Assembly: GCA_021298215.1 (NCBI GenBank)
Contig: JAJTEE010000002.1
Coordinates: 1 to 64,000 of the forward strand
Direction of reading: 5' to 3'
Length of the DNA stretch: 64,000 bases
Origin: Alphaproteobacteria bacterium
GTDB lineage: Bacteria; Pseudomonadota; Alphaproteobacteria; Paracaedibacterales; CAITNM01
Positions within the stretch are counted from its first letter, which is position 1. Each line of letters opens with the position of its first letter. Positions 36,350 to 48,113 of this stretch are shown here, piece by piece. The notes beneath the pieces were generated by a model. The model was given only the letters and a program-made list of their open reading frames with translations, was not told the origin of the DNA and did no database searches. The translations under genes were made by a program, and so were the position numbers.

Positions 36350-38122
36350 ATGATAAGCCAAAAACCACTACAAAAAATTGCAAAATTACATCCGCACTTG
36401 ATCAATCAAATTGCGGCAGGGGAAGTTATTGAACGCCCAGCAGCCATTTTAAAGGAATTGATTGAAAATGCTTTAGATGCAGGCGCTACTAGAATTGATA
36501 TTGCGGTTGAAGATGGTGGGCGTGCGATGCTCTCAGTACGTGACAATGGCCACGGTATACCACAAGAAGATATTGTTCTAGCATTCGAACGACACGCAAC
36601 GTCCAAATTGGCACACGAAGATTTATTTGCTGTAAATACTTTTGGATTTCGTGGCGAAGCTCTGCCAAGTATTGCTTCCATCAGTCGCACGCAGATGATT
36701 ACACGCACCAAAGATGATGAACATGCTTGGACTATTCGCATTGAAGGTGGAAACACTTCAGAGATAATTCCCCATTCTGCCACAGTTGGCACAATGGTCG
36801 AAGTGCGAGATGTGTTTTATGCCACACCAGCACGCTTAAAATTTTTAAAAAATACATCCACGGAATTAGGGCATTGCAGAGAGATGGTCAGCCGCATTGC
36901 GATGGCAAATCCCTCAGTGTATTTTACATTTAGAGCTGATGGAAAATTGATTTATGACTGGCCAGGTTCGGATTTAGCTACACGTATCTCCCAAGTTATG
37001 GGTAAAGAGTTTTCACAAAATACAATTCCTGTTCTTTTAGAGCGTAATGGATATAGGTTAGAAGGCCTAGTGAGTCTACCAACCTATTCACGCTCTCAAG
37101 CAAATGATCAATATATTTATGTGAATAATAGGTGGGTACGAGACAGAAATGTGGCGGGAATTTTACGAGTAGCGTATCAAGATGTACTGATGACCGGACG
37201 TCATCCAATGGCTGTTCTTTTTTTAAATCTTGATAGTTATGAAGTAGATGTAAATGTACATCCAGCTAAAACAGAAGTGCGCTTTCGTGATTCGCAATTT
37301 GTGCGAAGCTTTTTGATTCAAGGTATTAAACAATCTTTAACCGCAAGCCAACATACGCCTTCTAATTCGATAGGACAACTGGCAGCACAAGCATTTAATA
37401 CATCTGCTTCAAAAATTTCAATAACGCCAAGCTTTGATTATAAATCAAGTTATAAGCCGATTTTGCGTGATAGCTATCCTTCAGCAAAGCCACAACCTTT
37501 AGCTACCTTTGCATCAACTGTTGAAGATGAGAGGCAGACTGATTACCCGATGGGGCTTGCAAAAGCACAATTATTTGAAACTTTTATCGTGGCACAAACC
37601 GACGATGCATTATTAATTATTGATCAACATGCAGCGCATGAACGCATTGTGTACGAAGAATTAAAAGCGGAGTGGAATGCCAAAGGTCAGCTTCCCTCCC
37701 AGTCTCTAATGCAGCCTGAATATATTGAGCTTAAAGAAGAAGATTGTGAACTGTTTAAGCAGCATCAGCACTTGTTTCAAAAAATTGGATTTGTCATTGA
37801 TATTTTTGGCGACAAAACACTCGTTGTTCACTCCACACCTATTGCATGTCACTTGGAAGGATCTAAAGAATTTATTTATGATGTTTTAGCCGACATTAAA
37901 GCATTAGGTGAAGGAGTAAGAGCTGAAGAAGTACTGTGGGAAAAACTAAGCAGTAGAGCATGCAACAACAGTATCCGAGCAGGCAAAACACTAAGTCTTG
38001 CGGAAATGAACGCGATGTTACGACAGATGGAATTTACACCAAAATCCGCGCAGTGCAACCATGGACGACCAACCTTTATTAAGCTCGATCGAAAGGCTCT
38101 AGAAAACTTGTTTGAGCGGTAA
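36350..38122 (+). CDS. mutL: DNA mismatch repair protein MutL
   Basis: Links mismatch recognition by MutS to strand removal. The protein is about 590 aa. The N-terminal GHKL ATPase has LIENALDAGATRIDI, RDNGHGIPQEDI, FGFRGEALPSIASIS and DVNVHPAKTEVRF. The C-terminal dimer domain contains IDQHAAHERIVYEEL and QCNHGRP (CPHGRP in most), the metal-site motifs of an endonuclease-active MutL. An in-frame GTG at 36341 is an alternative start. The linker (about 330-390) is poorly conserved, as usual. Followed convergently by a membrane protein gene. Confidence 0.96.
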   Translation: MISQKPLQKIAKLHPHLINQIAAGEVIERPAAILKELIENALDAGATRIDIAVEDGGRAMLSVRDNGHGIPQEDIVLAFERHATSKLAHEDLFAVNTFGFRGEALPSIASISRTQMITRTKDDEHAWTIRIEGGNTSEIIPHSATVGTMVEVRDVFYATPARLKFLKNTSTELGHCREMVSRIAMANPSVYFTFRADGKLIYDWPGSDLATRISQVMGKEFSQNTIPVLLERNGYRLEGLVSLPTYSRSQANDQYIYVNNRWVRDRNVAGILRVAYQDVLMTGRHPMAVLFLNLDSYEVDVNVHPAKTEVRFRDSQFVRSFLIQGIKQSLTASQHTPSNSIGQLAAQAFNTSASKISITPSFDYKSSYKPILRDSYPSAKPQPLATFASTVEDERQTDYPMGLAKAQLFETFIVAQTDDALLIIDQHAAHERIVYEELKAEWNAKGQLPSQSLMQPEYIELKEEDCELFKQHQHLFQKIGFVIDIFGDKTLVVHSTPIACHLEGSKEFIYDVLADIKALGEGVRAEEVLWEKLSSRACNNSIRAGKTLSLAEMNAMLRQMEFTPKSAQCNHGRPTFIKLDRKALENLFER

Positions 38123-38138
38123 CATTTTCTAGGAGTGA

Positions 38139-38666
38139 TCATTCTGATGCTGAACGCTCTTTTCTATTATGTTCTTCGTGATGCATCATCGCAAAAGATA
38201 GCGACACACTTACCATATTTGCGAGCAAAAAATAAAGAAAGGGGAGACTTTTCAGAGAAAACTTTAGTTTAAAAACAATTCTCATCGCATAATATTCGAG
38301 TATCGTTGTAAAAAAAGTTGCAAATATATAGTTAGCAACCCATCCTGCGTAGCTGAATGTCCCATCCCTTAGCAAAGTATGTAATGTGAAGCTTAAGCCA
38401 ACCTCATAAAGAAAACTTGCCGGTATATACAACCAATATCCAATAATAGCAGAGATTACGTTAATTGTGACTGCAATCACAAAAGACTTACGTAATGTAA
38501 GATTAAAAATCCATTTTATAGCTACCCATTCAACGATTAATGCAGGAATAATGGAATACAAAGAAAATATATATTTGTGTAAATAAATCCCTGGCCATAT
38601 GATATTTGCACTAAGAGGTAATATCATTGTAGCAAAAAGAACTAGAATTTTTTTGAGAAATAGCAT
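38139..38666 (-). CDS. Multi-pass membrane protein of unknown function
   Basis: Unrecognised, about 175 aa. About five hydrophobic helices (near LKKILVLFATMILPL, SLYSIIPALIVEWVAI, FVIAVTINVISAIIGYWL, YIFATFFTTILEYYAM and LPFLYFLLANMVSVSLSF) and a polar His/Glu/Arg-rich C terminus (MMHHEEHNRKERSASE). The frame extends six codons upstream to a GTG at 38684; the ATG at 38666 is equally weakly supported. Convergent with mutL with 16 bp between stops. Confidence 0.6.
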   Translation of the reverse strand: MLFLKKILVLFATMILPLSANIIWPGIYLHKYIFSLYSIIPALIVEWVAIKWIFNLTLRKSFVIAVTINVISAIIGYWLYIPASFLYEVGLSFTLHTLLRDGTFSYAGWVANYIFATFFTTILEYYAMRIVFKLKFSLKSLPFLYFLLANMVSVSLSFAMMHHEEHNRKERSASE

Positions 38667-39029
38667 TATAAGAACTAAATTCACTCAATCTAGCAGTAGG
38701 TTAGCAAGAATAAATTACTAAAGGATTAAGCTTTAATTTCCTAAACTTCTATTACTTCGGTATCATGTATACGCCTACATTGAGCACCTCTACCTTCTCT
38801 TCGTTATCATCAACCTCGGTACAGCATTGAATGGCCCCGACCACTCGCGCAAATAAACAAGCCCCACACTGAAAATTTTAATCATTAGTTGAGAAACCAT
38901 TTAACGAGATTATCCTTATTTTTAGATCATATTGATAAACTTTGTATTAATTCCATTTACACAATCGCTTTCCATACTTGAAAAATTGCCAAATCGTTGC
39001 CAAAACAGTATAGTGAAACAAAAATTAAA
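38667..39029. other. 363 bp gap with a possible gene remnant and the fabZ promoter
   Basis: No intact gene is seen. On the minus strand about 42 codons ending at a TAA at 38754-38752 are open and read like protein (QCGACLFARVVGAIQCC, then an acidic stretch, then VLNVGVYMIPK), but there is no upstream ATG start, so it may be a remnant of a decayed gene. The right end holds the fabZ promoter (38986-39014). The remainder is AT-rich without clear structure. Confidence 0.4.
38986..39014 (+). promoter_or_regulatory. Predicted sigma-70 promoter of fabZ-lpxA-lpxI-trpS
   Basis: TTGCCA (38986-38991), 17 bp, TATAGT (39009-39014); each box matches consensus at five of six bases. The start would fall near 39021, only about 10-15 nt before the fabZ ATG, which argues against the earlier in-frame TTG at 38997 as start codon. 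Confidence 0.7.
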
Positions 39030-39527
39030 ATGTACATGAACTTGGCAGAAAATATTGTTAATTTTGAATCGGTTGGCATAACGATTGATTTAGCTGAAAT
39101 TCAAGCACTTATTCCACATCGTTATCCATTTTTATTAATTGATCGCATCGAAAAAGTGCAATTAGGCGAATCAGCAGTTGGCATAAAGAACGTCACGTTG
39201 AATGAATGGTATTTTCAAGGGCATTTTCCGGATCATCCTATTATGCCAGGAGTGATAATTATTGAAGCCCTAGCGCAAACAGCAGCAGCACTTGTGATGA
39301 AATCGCTAGCCGCACAAAACAATGGCCAAAAGCCTGGCGATATGGTTTACTTCATGTCCATTGATGAAGCAAAATTCCGTAAGCCTGTTGTGCCAGGTGA
39401 TGTGCTACAATTAAAGGTTGTAAAAGAACGCGCTCGTGGGCCGGTATGGAGATTTAAAGGTGAAGCCTGGGTTGGTGATCAGCTCACGGATGAAGCAACC
39501 TTTACAGCGATGATATCACAGAAATGA
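39030..39527 (+). CDS. fabZ: 3-hydroxyacyl-ACP dehydratase FabZ
   Basis: Dehydrates 3-hydroxyacyl-ACP in fatty-acid synthesis and competes with LpxA for 3-hydroxyacyl chains. The hot-dog-fold protein is about 165 aa: IQALIPHRYPFLLIDRI, catalytic His in WYFQGHFPDHPIMPG, catalytic Glu in IIEALAQTAAAL, and FMSIDEAKFRKPVVPGD. The start is taken at 39030 (39036 possible) because the predicted promoter rules out the TTG at 38997. It overlaps lpxA by four bases; lpxD and lpxB are not next to it as they are in many Gram-negatives. Confidence 0.95.
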   Translation: MYMNLAENIVNFESVGITIDLAEIQALIPHRYPFLLIDRIEKVQLGESAVGIKNVTLNEWYFQGHFPDHPIMPGVIIIEALAQTAAALVMKSLAAQNNGQKPGDMVYFMSIDEAKFRKPVVPGDVLQLKVVKERARGPVWRFKGEAWVGDQLTDEATFTAMISQK

Positions 39528-40312
39528 AAATACACCCTACAAGCATTATTGAACCAGGAGCAAAGTTAGGCGTTGGCGTTAACATAGGTCCATTTTGTTG
39601 CGTTGGCAAAGATGTTGTTTTAGGCGATCATGTAGAGCTTATTTCACACATTTCTATTAGTGGTCTCACAATGATTGGTGAAAAGACAAAAATTTTCCCC
39701 TTTGCATCAATTGGTCACAGGCCTCAAGATTTGAAATATGCTGGCGAGCCCTCAAAAACAATTATCGGTTCGAATAATATGATCCGCGAATATGTAACAA
39801 TTCAACCTGGAACTGCTGGAGACGCAATGCAAACGGTAGTAGGCGATCATTGTTTATTCATGGTAGGAAGCCATGTTGCCCATGATTGTATTGTGGGAAA
39901 TCACGTGATTATGGCAAATAATGCAACACTTGCGGGCCATGTAAAAATTGGTGATTATGCAATAATTGGTGGCTTAGCTGCCGTTAAGCAACGTGTCCGT
40001 ATCGGCGACCATGCAATGATTGGTGGTATGGCTGGCGTTGAACATGATGTGATTCCTTTTGGGATGATCGTGGGAGAGCGCGGGTGGTTGAATGGACTTA
40101 ACCTTGTGGGATTAAAACGACGCGGATTTAGCAAAGACGCCATTAATAAACTGCAAAACATGTATTCAAGTTTATTCACCACTGATGATCAACCATTAAG
40201 CGAGCGTTTCAAAACTTTACGAGAAAAGTATACCGATGATGAAGACGTACGCATTATTCTTGATTTCTTAGATGGTCAGACGAATTCTTTATGTCAGCCA
40301 AAAGCCGTTTAA
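39524..40312 (+). CDS. lpxA: UDP-N-acetylglucosamine acyltransferase LpxA
   Basis: First enzyme of lipid A synthesis; moves a 3-hydroxyacyl chain from ACP to UDP-GlcNAc. The 262 aa protein is a left-handed beta helix of hexapeptide repeats (for example HPTSIIEPGAKLGVGVNIGP) with the catalytic His in the VGSHVAHDCIVGNHV segment and NNATLAGHVKIGDYAIIGG, and a helical C terminus. Start ATG overlaps the fabZ stop (ATGA). lpxI starts inside its last codons. Confidence 0.96.
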   Translation: MKIHPTSIIEPGAKLGVGVNIGPFCCVGKDVVLGDHVELISHISISGLTMIGEKTKIFPFASIGHRPQDLKYAGEPSKTIIGSNNMIREYVTIQPGTAGDAMQTVVGDHCLFMVGSHVAHDCIVGNHVIMANNATLAGHVKIGDYAIIGGLAAVKQRVRIGDHAMIGGMAGVEHDVIPFGMIVGERGWLNGLNLVGLKRRGFSKDAINKLQNMYSSLFTTDDQPLSERFKTLREKYTDDEDVRIILDFLDGQTNSLCQPKAV

Positions 40313-41127
40313 AAAAAGCTGAACCTTTGGGGATAATAGCTGGTTCCGGCACGTTATTTTCTCTTGTTTTACAAGAAGCTTTTGAGAAAAATTATAAACC
40401 GATTATTGTATCATTTCGAGAACCAGATGAATTTTTTGATTCACCTCATTTGCAAACAACACTTGGAAAAATCGGTGAAATTTTAGATTTTCTAAAAAAG
40501 CATCATGTGAAAAAATTGATTTTCGCTGGGCGTATTCAGCGCCCCTCTTTAGCAAACATAAGTGTTGATGGCACAGGATTTAAATGGATACAAAAACTTG
40601 GAATGAAAGCTTTTGCAGGCGATGATGCATTATTAAAAGGCATTACAGAGCTACTTGCTGAGGAAAGTTTTGAGATTATCAGTCCGAAAGATTTTTTGCC
40701 TAGTTTGGTATTATCACCAGGTGTTTATAGCAAAACATTACCTACAAAAGAAAATGAATCTGATATTGCACGTGGACAGCAGGTACTGAATATTCTATCC
40801 AGCGCAGATGTTGGCCAAGCATGTATCGTGCAAGAAGGATTAGTCTTAGGCATTGAAGCCATTGAAGGAACACAAGTGCTGATCAAAAGATGCAAAGACG
40901 TAAAACGCCACACAATTGGTGGTGTACTGATAAAACTTGCAAAAAATAATCAGTCGACTTTATTAGATTTACCAACTATTGGTCCAGATACAATTGAAGC
41001 AATTCATCAATGCAAGCTTAGTGGTTTAGCAATTTCTGCGCACACCACACAAGTATTGAATTTTCACCAAGTTATTGAATTGTGTAACAAGTACAAAATA
41101 TTTTTAAAGGTAATTGAGGCTTCATGA
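40291..41127 (+). CDS. lpxI: UDP-2,3-diacylglucosamine pyrophosphatase LpxI
   Basis: Cleaves UDP-2,3-diacylglucosamine to lipid X and UMP; used by alphaproteobacteria in place of LpxH. The 278 aa protein begins with LGIIAGSGTLFSLVLQEAF and contains KLIFAGRIQRPSLANIS, GDDALLKGI and the C-terminal catalytic region VQEGLVLGIEAIEGTQVLI with TLLDLPTIGPDTIE. Its first 22 nt overlap lpxA, and its stop overlaps trpS by four bases. Confidence 0.94.
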   Translation: MSAKSRLKKAEPLGIIAGSGTLFSLVLQEAFEKNYKPIIVSFREPDEFFDSPHLQTTLGKIGEILDFLKKHHVKKLIFAGRIQRPSLANISVDGTGFKWIQKLGMKAFAGDDALLKGITELLAEESFEIISPKDFLPSLVLSPGVYSKTLPTKENESDIARGQQVLNILSSADVGQACIVQEGLVLGIEAIEGTQVLIKRCKDVKRHTIGGVLIKLAKNNQSTLLDLPTIGPDTIEAIHQCKLSGLAISAHTTQVLNFHQVIELCNKYKIFLKVIEAS

Positions 41128-42125
41128 TGCAAACGCGTATTTTATCAGGCATTCGCCCCACTGGGCATATTCATTTAGGAAATTATCTGGGCGCCATTCG
41201 AAGCTGGGTAAACATGCTTGATCAAGTGGATGAGCGGTTATTTTGTATTGTTGACCAACACGCGTTAACGACGGCTGAAGATGCAAAAGATTTACGAAAA
41301 AATACACTCACTATCGCTGCAGCTTATATTGCTAGCGGCATTGATCCAGTTGAAAATCATATTTTTGTGCAGAGCCATGTACCAGCGCATACTGAACTTG
41401 CTTGGTATTTTAATTGTATTACGCCAATGGGCTGGCTTTCACGCATGACGCAATTCAAGGATAAAGCCGGCAAAAATAAAGATCAGGCAATGACGGGCTT
41501 GTTTGTTTATCCAACATTAATGGCAGCGGATATTTTGATTTATAAAGCCACGCATGTGCCAGTTGGCGAAGACCAAAAGCAGCACGTTGAATTAACTCGG
41601 GACATTGCGCAAGCTTTTAATAACTACGTTGAGAATGCTTTTTTCCCGTTACCAGAACCTATCATTAAAAGTGAAACTGCACGCATTATGAGCTTGCGTG
41701 ATGGGACAAAGAAAATGAGTAAGTCTGACCCTTCAGATTATTCTCGCATTCATTTATTGGATGATAATGAAACGATTGATCTAAAAATTCGTAAAGCTAA
41801 AACTGACAGTGATCCTATCCCTGGATCAATTGAAAATTTAGAAAATCGTCCAGAGGCAAAAAATTTGCTGAGTTTGTACGCGTTATTTACAAACAATTCA
41901 CTTCTAAAGGTAGTACAAGAATTTGAAGGCAAGCAGTTTTCAGAATTTAAACCAAAGCTAGCGGAGACAATAATCAGTCATGTAGCACCTATTCGCGAAG
42001 AAATGCTGAAGCTTTTAAGTGATGAGAAGTCTCTTTTACAACATCTTCAAAAAGGGGCAGATGCGGCGCATGCTATTGCTGATAAAACTATTAAAGGCGT
42101 GCGCAGCGCACTGAATATGGTTTAG
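41124..42125 (+). CDS. trpS: Tryptophanyl-tRNA synthetase
   Basis: Class Ic synthetase that charges tRNA-Trp. The 333 aa protein has ILSGIRPTGHIHLGNYLGAI (HIGH-type motif), DQHALTT, MADILIYKATHVPVGEDQKQ and the KMSKS motif in DGTKKMSKSDPSDYSRI. Overlap ATGATG with the lpxI stop gives two possible starts (41124, 41127). Coupling to lipid A genes is unusual in function but typical of compact genomes. Convergent with the SDR gene. Confidence 0.97.
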   Translation: MMQTRILSGIRPTGHIHLGNYLGAIRSWVNMLDQVDERLFCIVDQHALTTAEDAKDLRKNTLTIAAAYIASGIDPVENHIFVQSHVPAHTELAWYFNCITPMGWLSRMTQFKDKAGKNKDQAMTGLFVYPTLMAADILIYKATHVPVGEDQKQHVELTRDIAQAFNNYVENAFFPLPEPIIKSETARIMSLRDGTKKMSKSDPSDYSRIHLLDDNETIDLKIRKAKTDSDPIPGSIENLENRPEAKNLLSLYALFTNNSLLKVVQEFEGKQFSEFKPKLAETIISHVAPIREEMLKLLSDEKSLLQHLQKGADAAHAIADKTIKGVRSALNMV

Positions 42126-42139
42126 TAAGCAGAAAGTCC

Positions 42140-42919
42140 CTAATGTGCCCACGAAGCTCCCATTAAATCAAATACGCCGCCAGTTGCACTTGGCACTTTA
42201 CCTGATGCTAAAAAATCAGCCATGTCTACAACTTCTTGCACTTTAACTGTTTGACCTGCCGGCATAGAATCAAGGCATTGCTTTTTGACATCTGGTTTTA
42301 AACTTTCAAACATTTTGCCTTCAACAGGGCCCGGAGCAATGACATACACTAAGATGTTATTTTTGGCGTTATCACGTGCAATGTCTTGAGAGTATTTAGT
42401 CAAGGCAGCCTTAGAATCAGCATACACATAGTATCCTTTAGGAAGTCCTCGATAAGCGGCACGACTTCCTATGTTAATGATCATTCCTCTTTGCTTTTTT
42501 ATATTCATAAAATGCTCAATAGCGTAGTCACACACAAGTCGCTGAGAAAGATAATTGATATTTAAGATTTTTTGCGTATCAGTAAGTACTTTCTCTTCTT
42601 GCTCAATGCCTGCTGCATTAATAACTATATCCACATGTTCATCATGTTTTAAAACTTCGGCCCAAAATGTTTGGATGCTTTCTGGTTGACTAAAATCAGC
42701 CTGAACTAAACGTACTTTCTCCGACGCTTGCTGCAATTTTTCTAACTCTCCCTTATTACTAAAATAATGACAAATAACCGTATCATCTTGTCCTACAAAG
42801 TGCTTTGTCATTGCTAAACCAATGTCGCCGCTAGCCCCTGTAATAAGTATTACCCTGCCTTCCGCAAAAATATTAAGATTTATAATAATAGCAATCAAAT
42901 TGCATAGTTTTTTAATCAT
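42140..42919 (-). CDS. SDR-family oxidoreductase with signal peptide
   Basis: Short-chain dehydrogenase/reductase, 259 aa: cofactor loop LITGASGDIGLA, the NAAG segment (DIVINAAGIEQ), and catalytic Ser and YxxxK in IGSRAAYRG and YYVYADSKAAL. Unlike normal SDRs, the Rossmann fold begins only at about residue 21; the first 20 residues (MIKKLCNLIAIIINLNIFAE) have a KK start, an apolar core and an Ala-x-Glu end like the signal peptides of other genes here. GAGG 6 nt before the ATG supports this start. Export would place an NAD(P)-dependent fold outside the cytosol, unless the segment is an anchor. Substrate unknown. Confidence 0.8.
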   Translation of the reverse strand: MIKKLCNLIAIIINLNIFAEGRVILITGASGDIGLAMTKHFVGQDDTVICHYFSNKGELEKLQQASEKVRLVQADFSQPESIQTFWAEVLKHDEHVDIVINAAGIEQEEKVLTDTQKILNINYLSQRLVCDYAIEHFMNIKKQRGMIINIGSRAAYRGLPKGYYVYADSKAALTKYSQDIARDNAKNNILVYVIAPGPVEGKMFESLKPDVKKQCLDSMPAGQTVKVQEVVDMADFLASGKVPSATGGVFDLMGASWAH

Positions 42920-43028
42920 TTTTTCCTCGAATATAGCTGTCTCTTCTATTTATTATTTTACTTTTTATAAAGTCAATAACCCATGGTTAAGTCTTGCTCG
43001 TTCATCATGACAAGCGTATCATGCCTAA

Positions 43029-45116
<2,088 letters not shown>

Positions 45117-45142
45117 CAGTAAAATACCCACTTACCTAAATT

Positions 45143-45331
45143 TTATGCTTCTGGATTTTCAACCCATTTAGAAGAAATTGTATGTAATGCGTAATCTTGC
45201 GGCGTTTCAGTATCTTCACTGTCGTCGTTTTCAAAGTACTGATTTCTATTGTTTGCCGTATCTAAGTTAACGCAAACCTCTGAAAGTAATAAGGCAAACG
45301 CCAATACAATCATTTTAAGTGATAGCTGCAT
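45143..45331 (-). CDS. Small secreted peptide of unknown function
   Basis: Probably a 62 aa precursor. The frame opens at 45370, but AGGAG lies 7 nt before the ATG at 45331 (an ATG at 45337 is too close to it). The product has a signal peptide (MQLSLKMIVLAFALLLSE) and a short acidic mature part of about 40 residues (YFENDDSEDTETPQDYA). No homology recognised. It stands alone between ligA and alaS. Confidence 0.5.
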   Translation of the reverse strand: MQLSLKMIVLAFALLLSEVCVNLDTANNRNQYFENDDSEDTETPQDYALHTISSKWVENPEA

Positions 45332-45479
45332 ATTCATTCTCCTTACGGAAAAAGTGAGCAATTCCCCCAACCAATTTAGAGCTTAGTAAATATTTGTTAA
45401 TAAAAAGTTAACAAGGTAAAATTTATACACAGAAAAGTAATAAATTTATCAAGAAAAATTTTTTATCAAAACAATAAGA

Positions 45480-48056
45480 TTATAAAGATTTAGTTAAGAA
45501 TTTTTCTATCTCTTGCTGGATATTTTTTACAGCATTGGAATTAGTGCCTCCTGCTTGGGCCATGTCAGGACGACCTCCTCCACCTTGCCCGCCAACAACT
45601 TCTGCTGCAACTTTGACCAAATCAATCGCGTTAATTTTTGTTGTTAGGTCGGTCGTAACACCTATAACCAAAGAAACTTTATCATCATAAGTGCTGGTGA
45701 CGACAACAAATCCTGAAGTTAATTTCTTCTTCAATTCATCGACAATGCTTTTCAAATCTTTAGCAGGGATATCTTGCAGATGTTTAAAAATCGCTTGAAC
45801 GTTGGCTATCGTTTCAATCTTTTCTGAAGTATTTTGTCCGCCAACGGCAGCGCTTCGTTTAGTTTCTGCAAGTTGTTTTTGCAAATCTTGAATAGCTTTT
45901 CGAGAAGTTTCCTGTTCCTGATTAAGCGCTGTTTGCAACTCATAGAGTTTATCGATAATGCTGACACCAGTAATAGCTTCGAGACGACGCACACCAGCTG
46001 AAACACTTGATTCACTAGCGATTTTCATAAGCCCAATATCGCCAGTACGCTGCACGTGTGTACCACCACAAAGTTCAGTCGAAAAATCCCCCAAACTTAA
46101 TACGCGCACTACATCACCGTATTTTTCACCAAATAATGCCATTGCCCCTTTTGCAATCGCTTCGTCTGGCGTCATTAATTTCGTGCACGCTTCATGATTG
46201 GCAAGAATTTCTTGATTCACTAATGTCTCAATTTTACGCAGTTGCTCTGCTGTTACAGCAACGGAATGCGTAAAATCAAAACGCAAACGATTTGGCCCCA
46301 CAAGAGAGCCTTTTTGCGTAACGTGATCCCCCAAAACTTTACGCAAAGCTGCATGCAATAAATGCGTTGCCGAATGATTGGCTGCAGTTTTTAGGCGCGC
46401 TTGGGCATTTACAACAAGTTTTACCGTATCACCAATTTTTAAAGCAGACTTAGATGCATCTATTTTATGGGCGTGAAGACACCCAACCATTTTCTGGCAA
46501 TCCAGTACATTAAACGCGTGCTGTTCTGTTTCGATAATTCCAACGTCGCCAACCTGCCCGCCAGATTCGGCATAAAAAGGCGTTTGATTACATAAAATCC
46601 AAGCATCGCTTGTGCTTTCTTGAAGCAATTTGCCATCTTTAACAATAGCTAATATTTTGGCTTCAGATGGGAGCGTGTTGTAACCAAGAAACTCGGTAGC
46701 TCCGTGTTCTTCTTTTAAATCGAACCAGATCTTTTCAAACCCTGCCTCGCCTGAACCTGTCCATGAAGCCCGCGCTTGCTGTTTTTGTTTTTCCATCGCT
46801 GTGTTAAAGCCATTCGTATCAACGCTTTGGCCTTCTGCACGCAAAACATCTTGCGTAAGATCAAGGGGAAATCCGTAAGTATCGTACAAACGAAAGGCGA
46901 CATCGCCAGAAAGTGCTTGTCCGCTTTTGAGGTGGCTGGATTCTTCTTTCAACAGTTTTAGACCGCGATCCAACGTTTGACGGAATTTTTCTTCTTCATG
47001 AAAAAGCGTTTGCGTAATCAGCGATTGTGCGCGTTGCAGTTGCGGATAGACATCCGCCATTAAATTCACAAGCGTTGGAACCAGGCGATGCATTAATGGA
47101 TCTTTTGCTCCTAACATATGTGCATGGCGCATAGCACGTCGCATAATGCGACGAAGTACATATCCACGTCCTTCATTTGAGGGAAGCACACCATCCGCAA
47201 TTAAAAAGCTGGACGCACGCAAATGATCAGCAATAACATTGTGAGATTGCCTCATGCCTGTATTGCCGGTTTCGCTTTTTGAGGCATCAATTAAATGGGT
47301 AAAAAGATCAATATCATAGTTGTTGTGCACACCTTGTAAAAGTGCGGCTATACGCTCTAGTCCCATGCCTGTATCAACAGATGGCTTGGGAAGGTTAATG
47401 CGTTTACCATCAGCCAGCTGTTCATATTGCATGAAAACAAGATTCCAGATTTCGATGAAACGATCGCCATCCTCATCAGCTGAACCGGGAGGACCACCAG
47501 GAATGGATTCACCATAGTCATAAAATATTTCCGTGCAAGGTCCGCATGGTCCTATATCACCCATGCTCCAGAAATTATCAGACGTTGCAATGCGAATAAT
47601 CTTATTATCAGAAAAACCGGTGAGCTTTTTCCATATGCTTGCCGCTTCATCATCATCCGCATAAACGGTTACAAGAAGGCGATTTGGATCGATATCAAAA
47701 TGCTTAGTAACAAGCTCCCAAGCATGATTTATTGCGCGTTCTTTAAAATAATCACCGAAGGAAAAGTTTCCCAACATTTCAAAAAAAGTATGGTGGCGCG
47801 CGGTATAGCCTACGTTATCCAAATCATTATGTTTGCCACCTGCACGCAGGCACTTTTGTGAAGAGGCAGCGGTTTTATAGTCTCTGGTTTCTTTACCAGT
47901 AAAGACATCTTTGAACTGCACCATGCCTGCTGCGGTGAACATAAGGGTCGGATCATTTTGTGGCACAAGCGAACTGGATGGCACAATTTCATGGCCATTG
48001 GCTTTAAAATAATCAAGAAAAGTGGAACGAATGGATTGCAGCGATTTTAAAGACAT
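45480..48056 (-). CDS. alaS: Alanyl-tRNA synthetase
   Basis: Class II synthetase charging tRNA-Ala, with editing. The 858 aa protein has an N-terminal aminoacylation domain ([50 protein letters not shown] motif 3 as [18 protein letters not shown]), the editing domain with [12 protein letters not shown] and the zinc-site C-x3-H of [15 protein letters not shown], and a C-terminal domain with [16 protein letters not shown]. Nothing unusual. Single gene; recA, its neighbour in many bacteria, is not here. Confidence 0.97.
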   Translation of the reverse strand: MSLKSLQSIRSTFLDYFKANGHEIVPSSSLVPQNDPTLMFTAAGMVQFKDVFTGKETRDYKTAASSQKCLRAGGKHNDLDNVGYTARHHTFFEMLGNFSFGDYFKERAINHAWELVTKHFDIDPNRLLVTVYADDDEAASIWKKLTGFSDNKIIRIATSDNFWSMGDIGPCGPCTEIFYDYGESIPGGPPGSADEDGDRFIEIWNLVFMQYEQLADGKRINLPKPSVDTGMGLERIAALLQGVHNNYDIDLFTHLIDASKSETGNTGMRQSHNVIADHLRASSFLIADGVLPSNEGRGYVLRRIMRRAMRHAHMLGAKDPLMHRLVPTLVNLMADVYPQLQRAQSLITQTLFHEEEKFRQTLDRGLKLLKEESSHLKSGQALSGDVAFRLYDTYGFPLDLTQDVLRAEGQSVDTNGFNTAMEKQKQQARASWTGSGEAGFEKIWFDLKEEHGATEFLGYNTLPSEAKILAIVKDGKLLQESTSDAWILCNQTPFYAESGGQVGDVGIIETEQHAFNVLDCQKMVGCLHAHKIDASKSALKIGDTVKLVVNAQARLKTAANHSATHLLHAALRKVLGDHVTQKGSLVGPNRLRFDFTHSVAVTAEQLRKIETLVNQEILANHEACTKLMTPDEAIAKGAMALFGEKYGDVVRVLSLGDFSTELCGGTHVQRTGDIGLMKIASESSVSAGVRRLEAITGVSIIDKLYELQTALNQEQETSRKAIQDLQKQLAETKRSAAVGGQNTSEKIETIANVQAIFKHLQDIPAKDLKSIVDELKKKLTSGFVVVTSTYDDKVSLVIGVTTDLTTKINAIDLVKVAAEVVGGQGGGGRPDMAQAGGTNSNAVKNIQQEIEKFLTKSL

Positions 48057-48113
48057 GACTTAGGTATTTATGACTATTGAAATTAACCTATCATACTCTA
48101 AAGTGAATTTAAA

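Noticed and set aside
45394..45414. Inverted repeat TTGTTAA / TTAACAA as terminator downstream of alaS
   Set aside because: Stem is only 7 bp of mostly A-T pairs without a T tract in the needed place; such repeats are expected by chance in AT-rich DNA.
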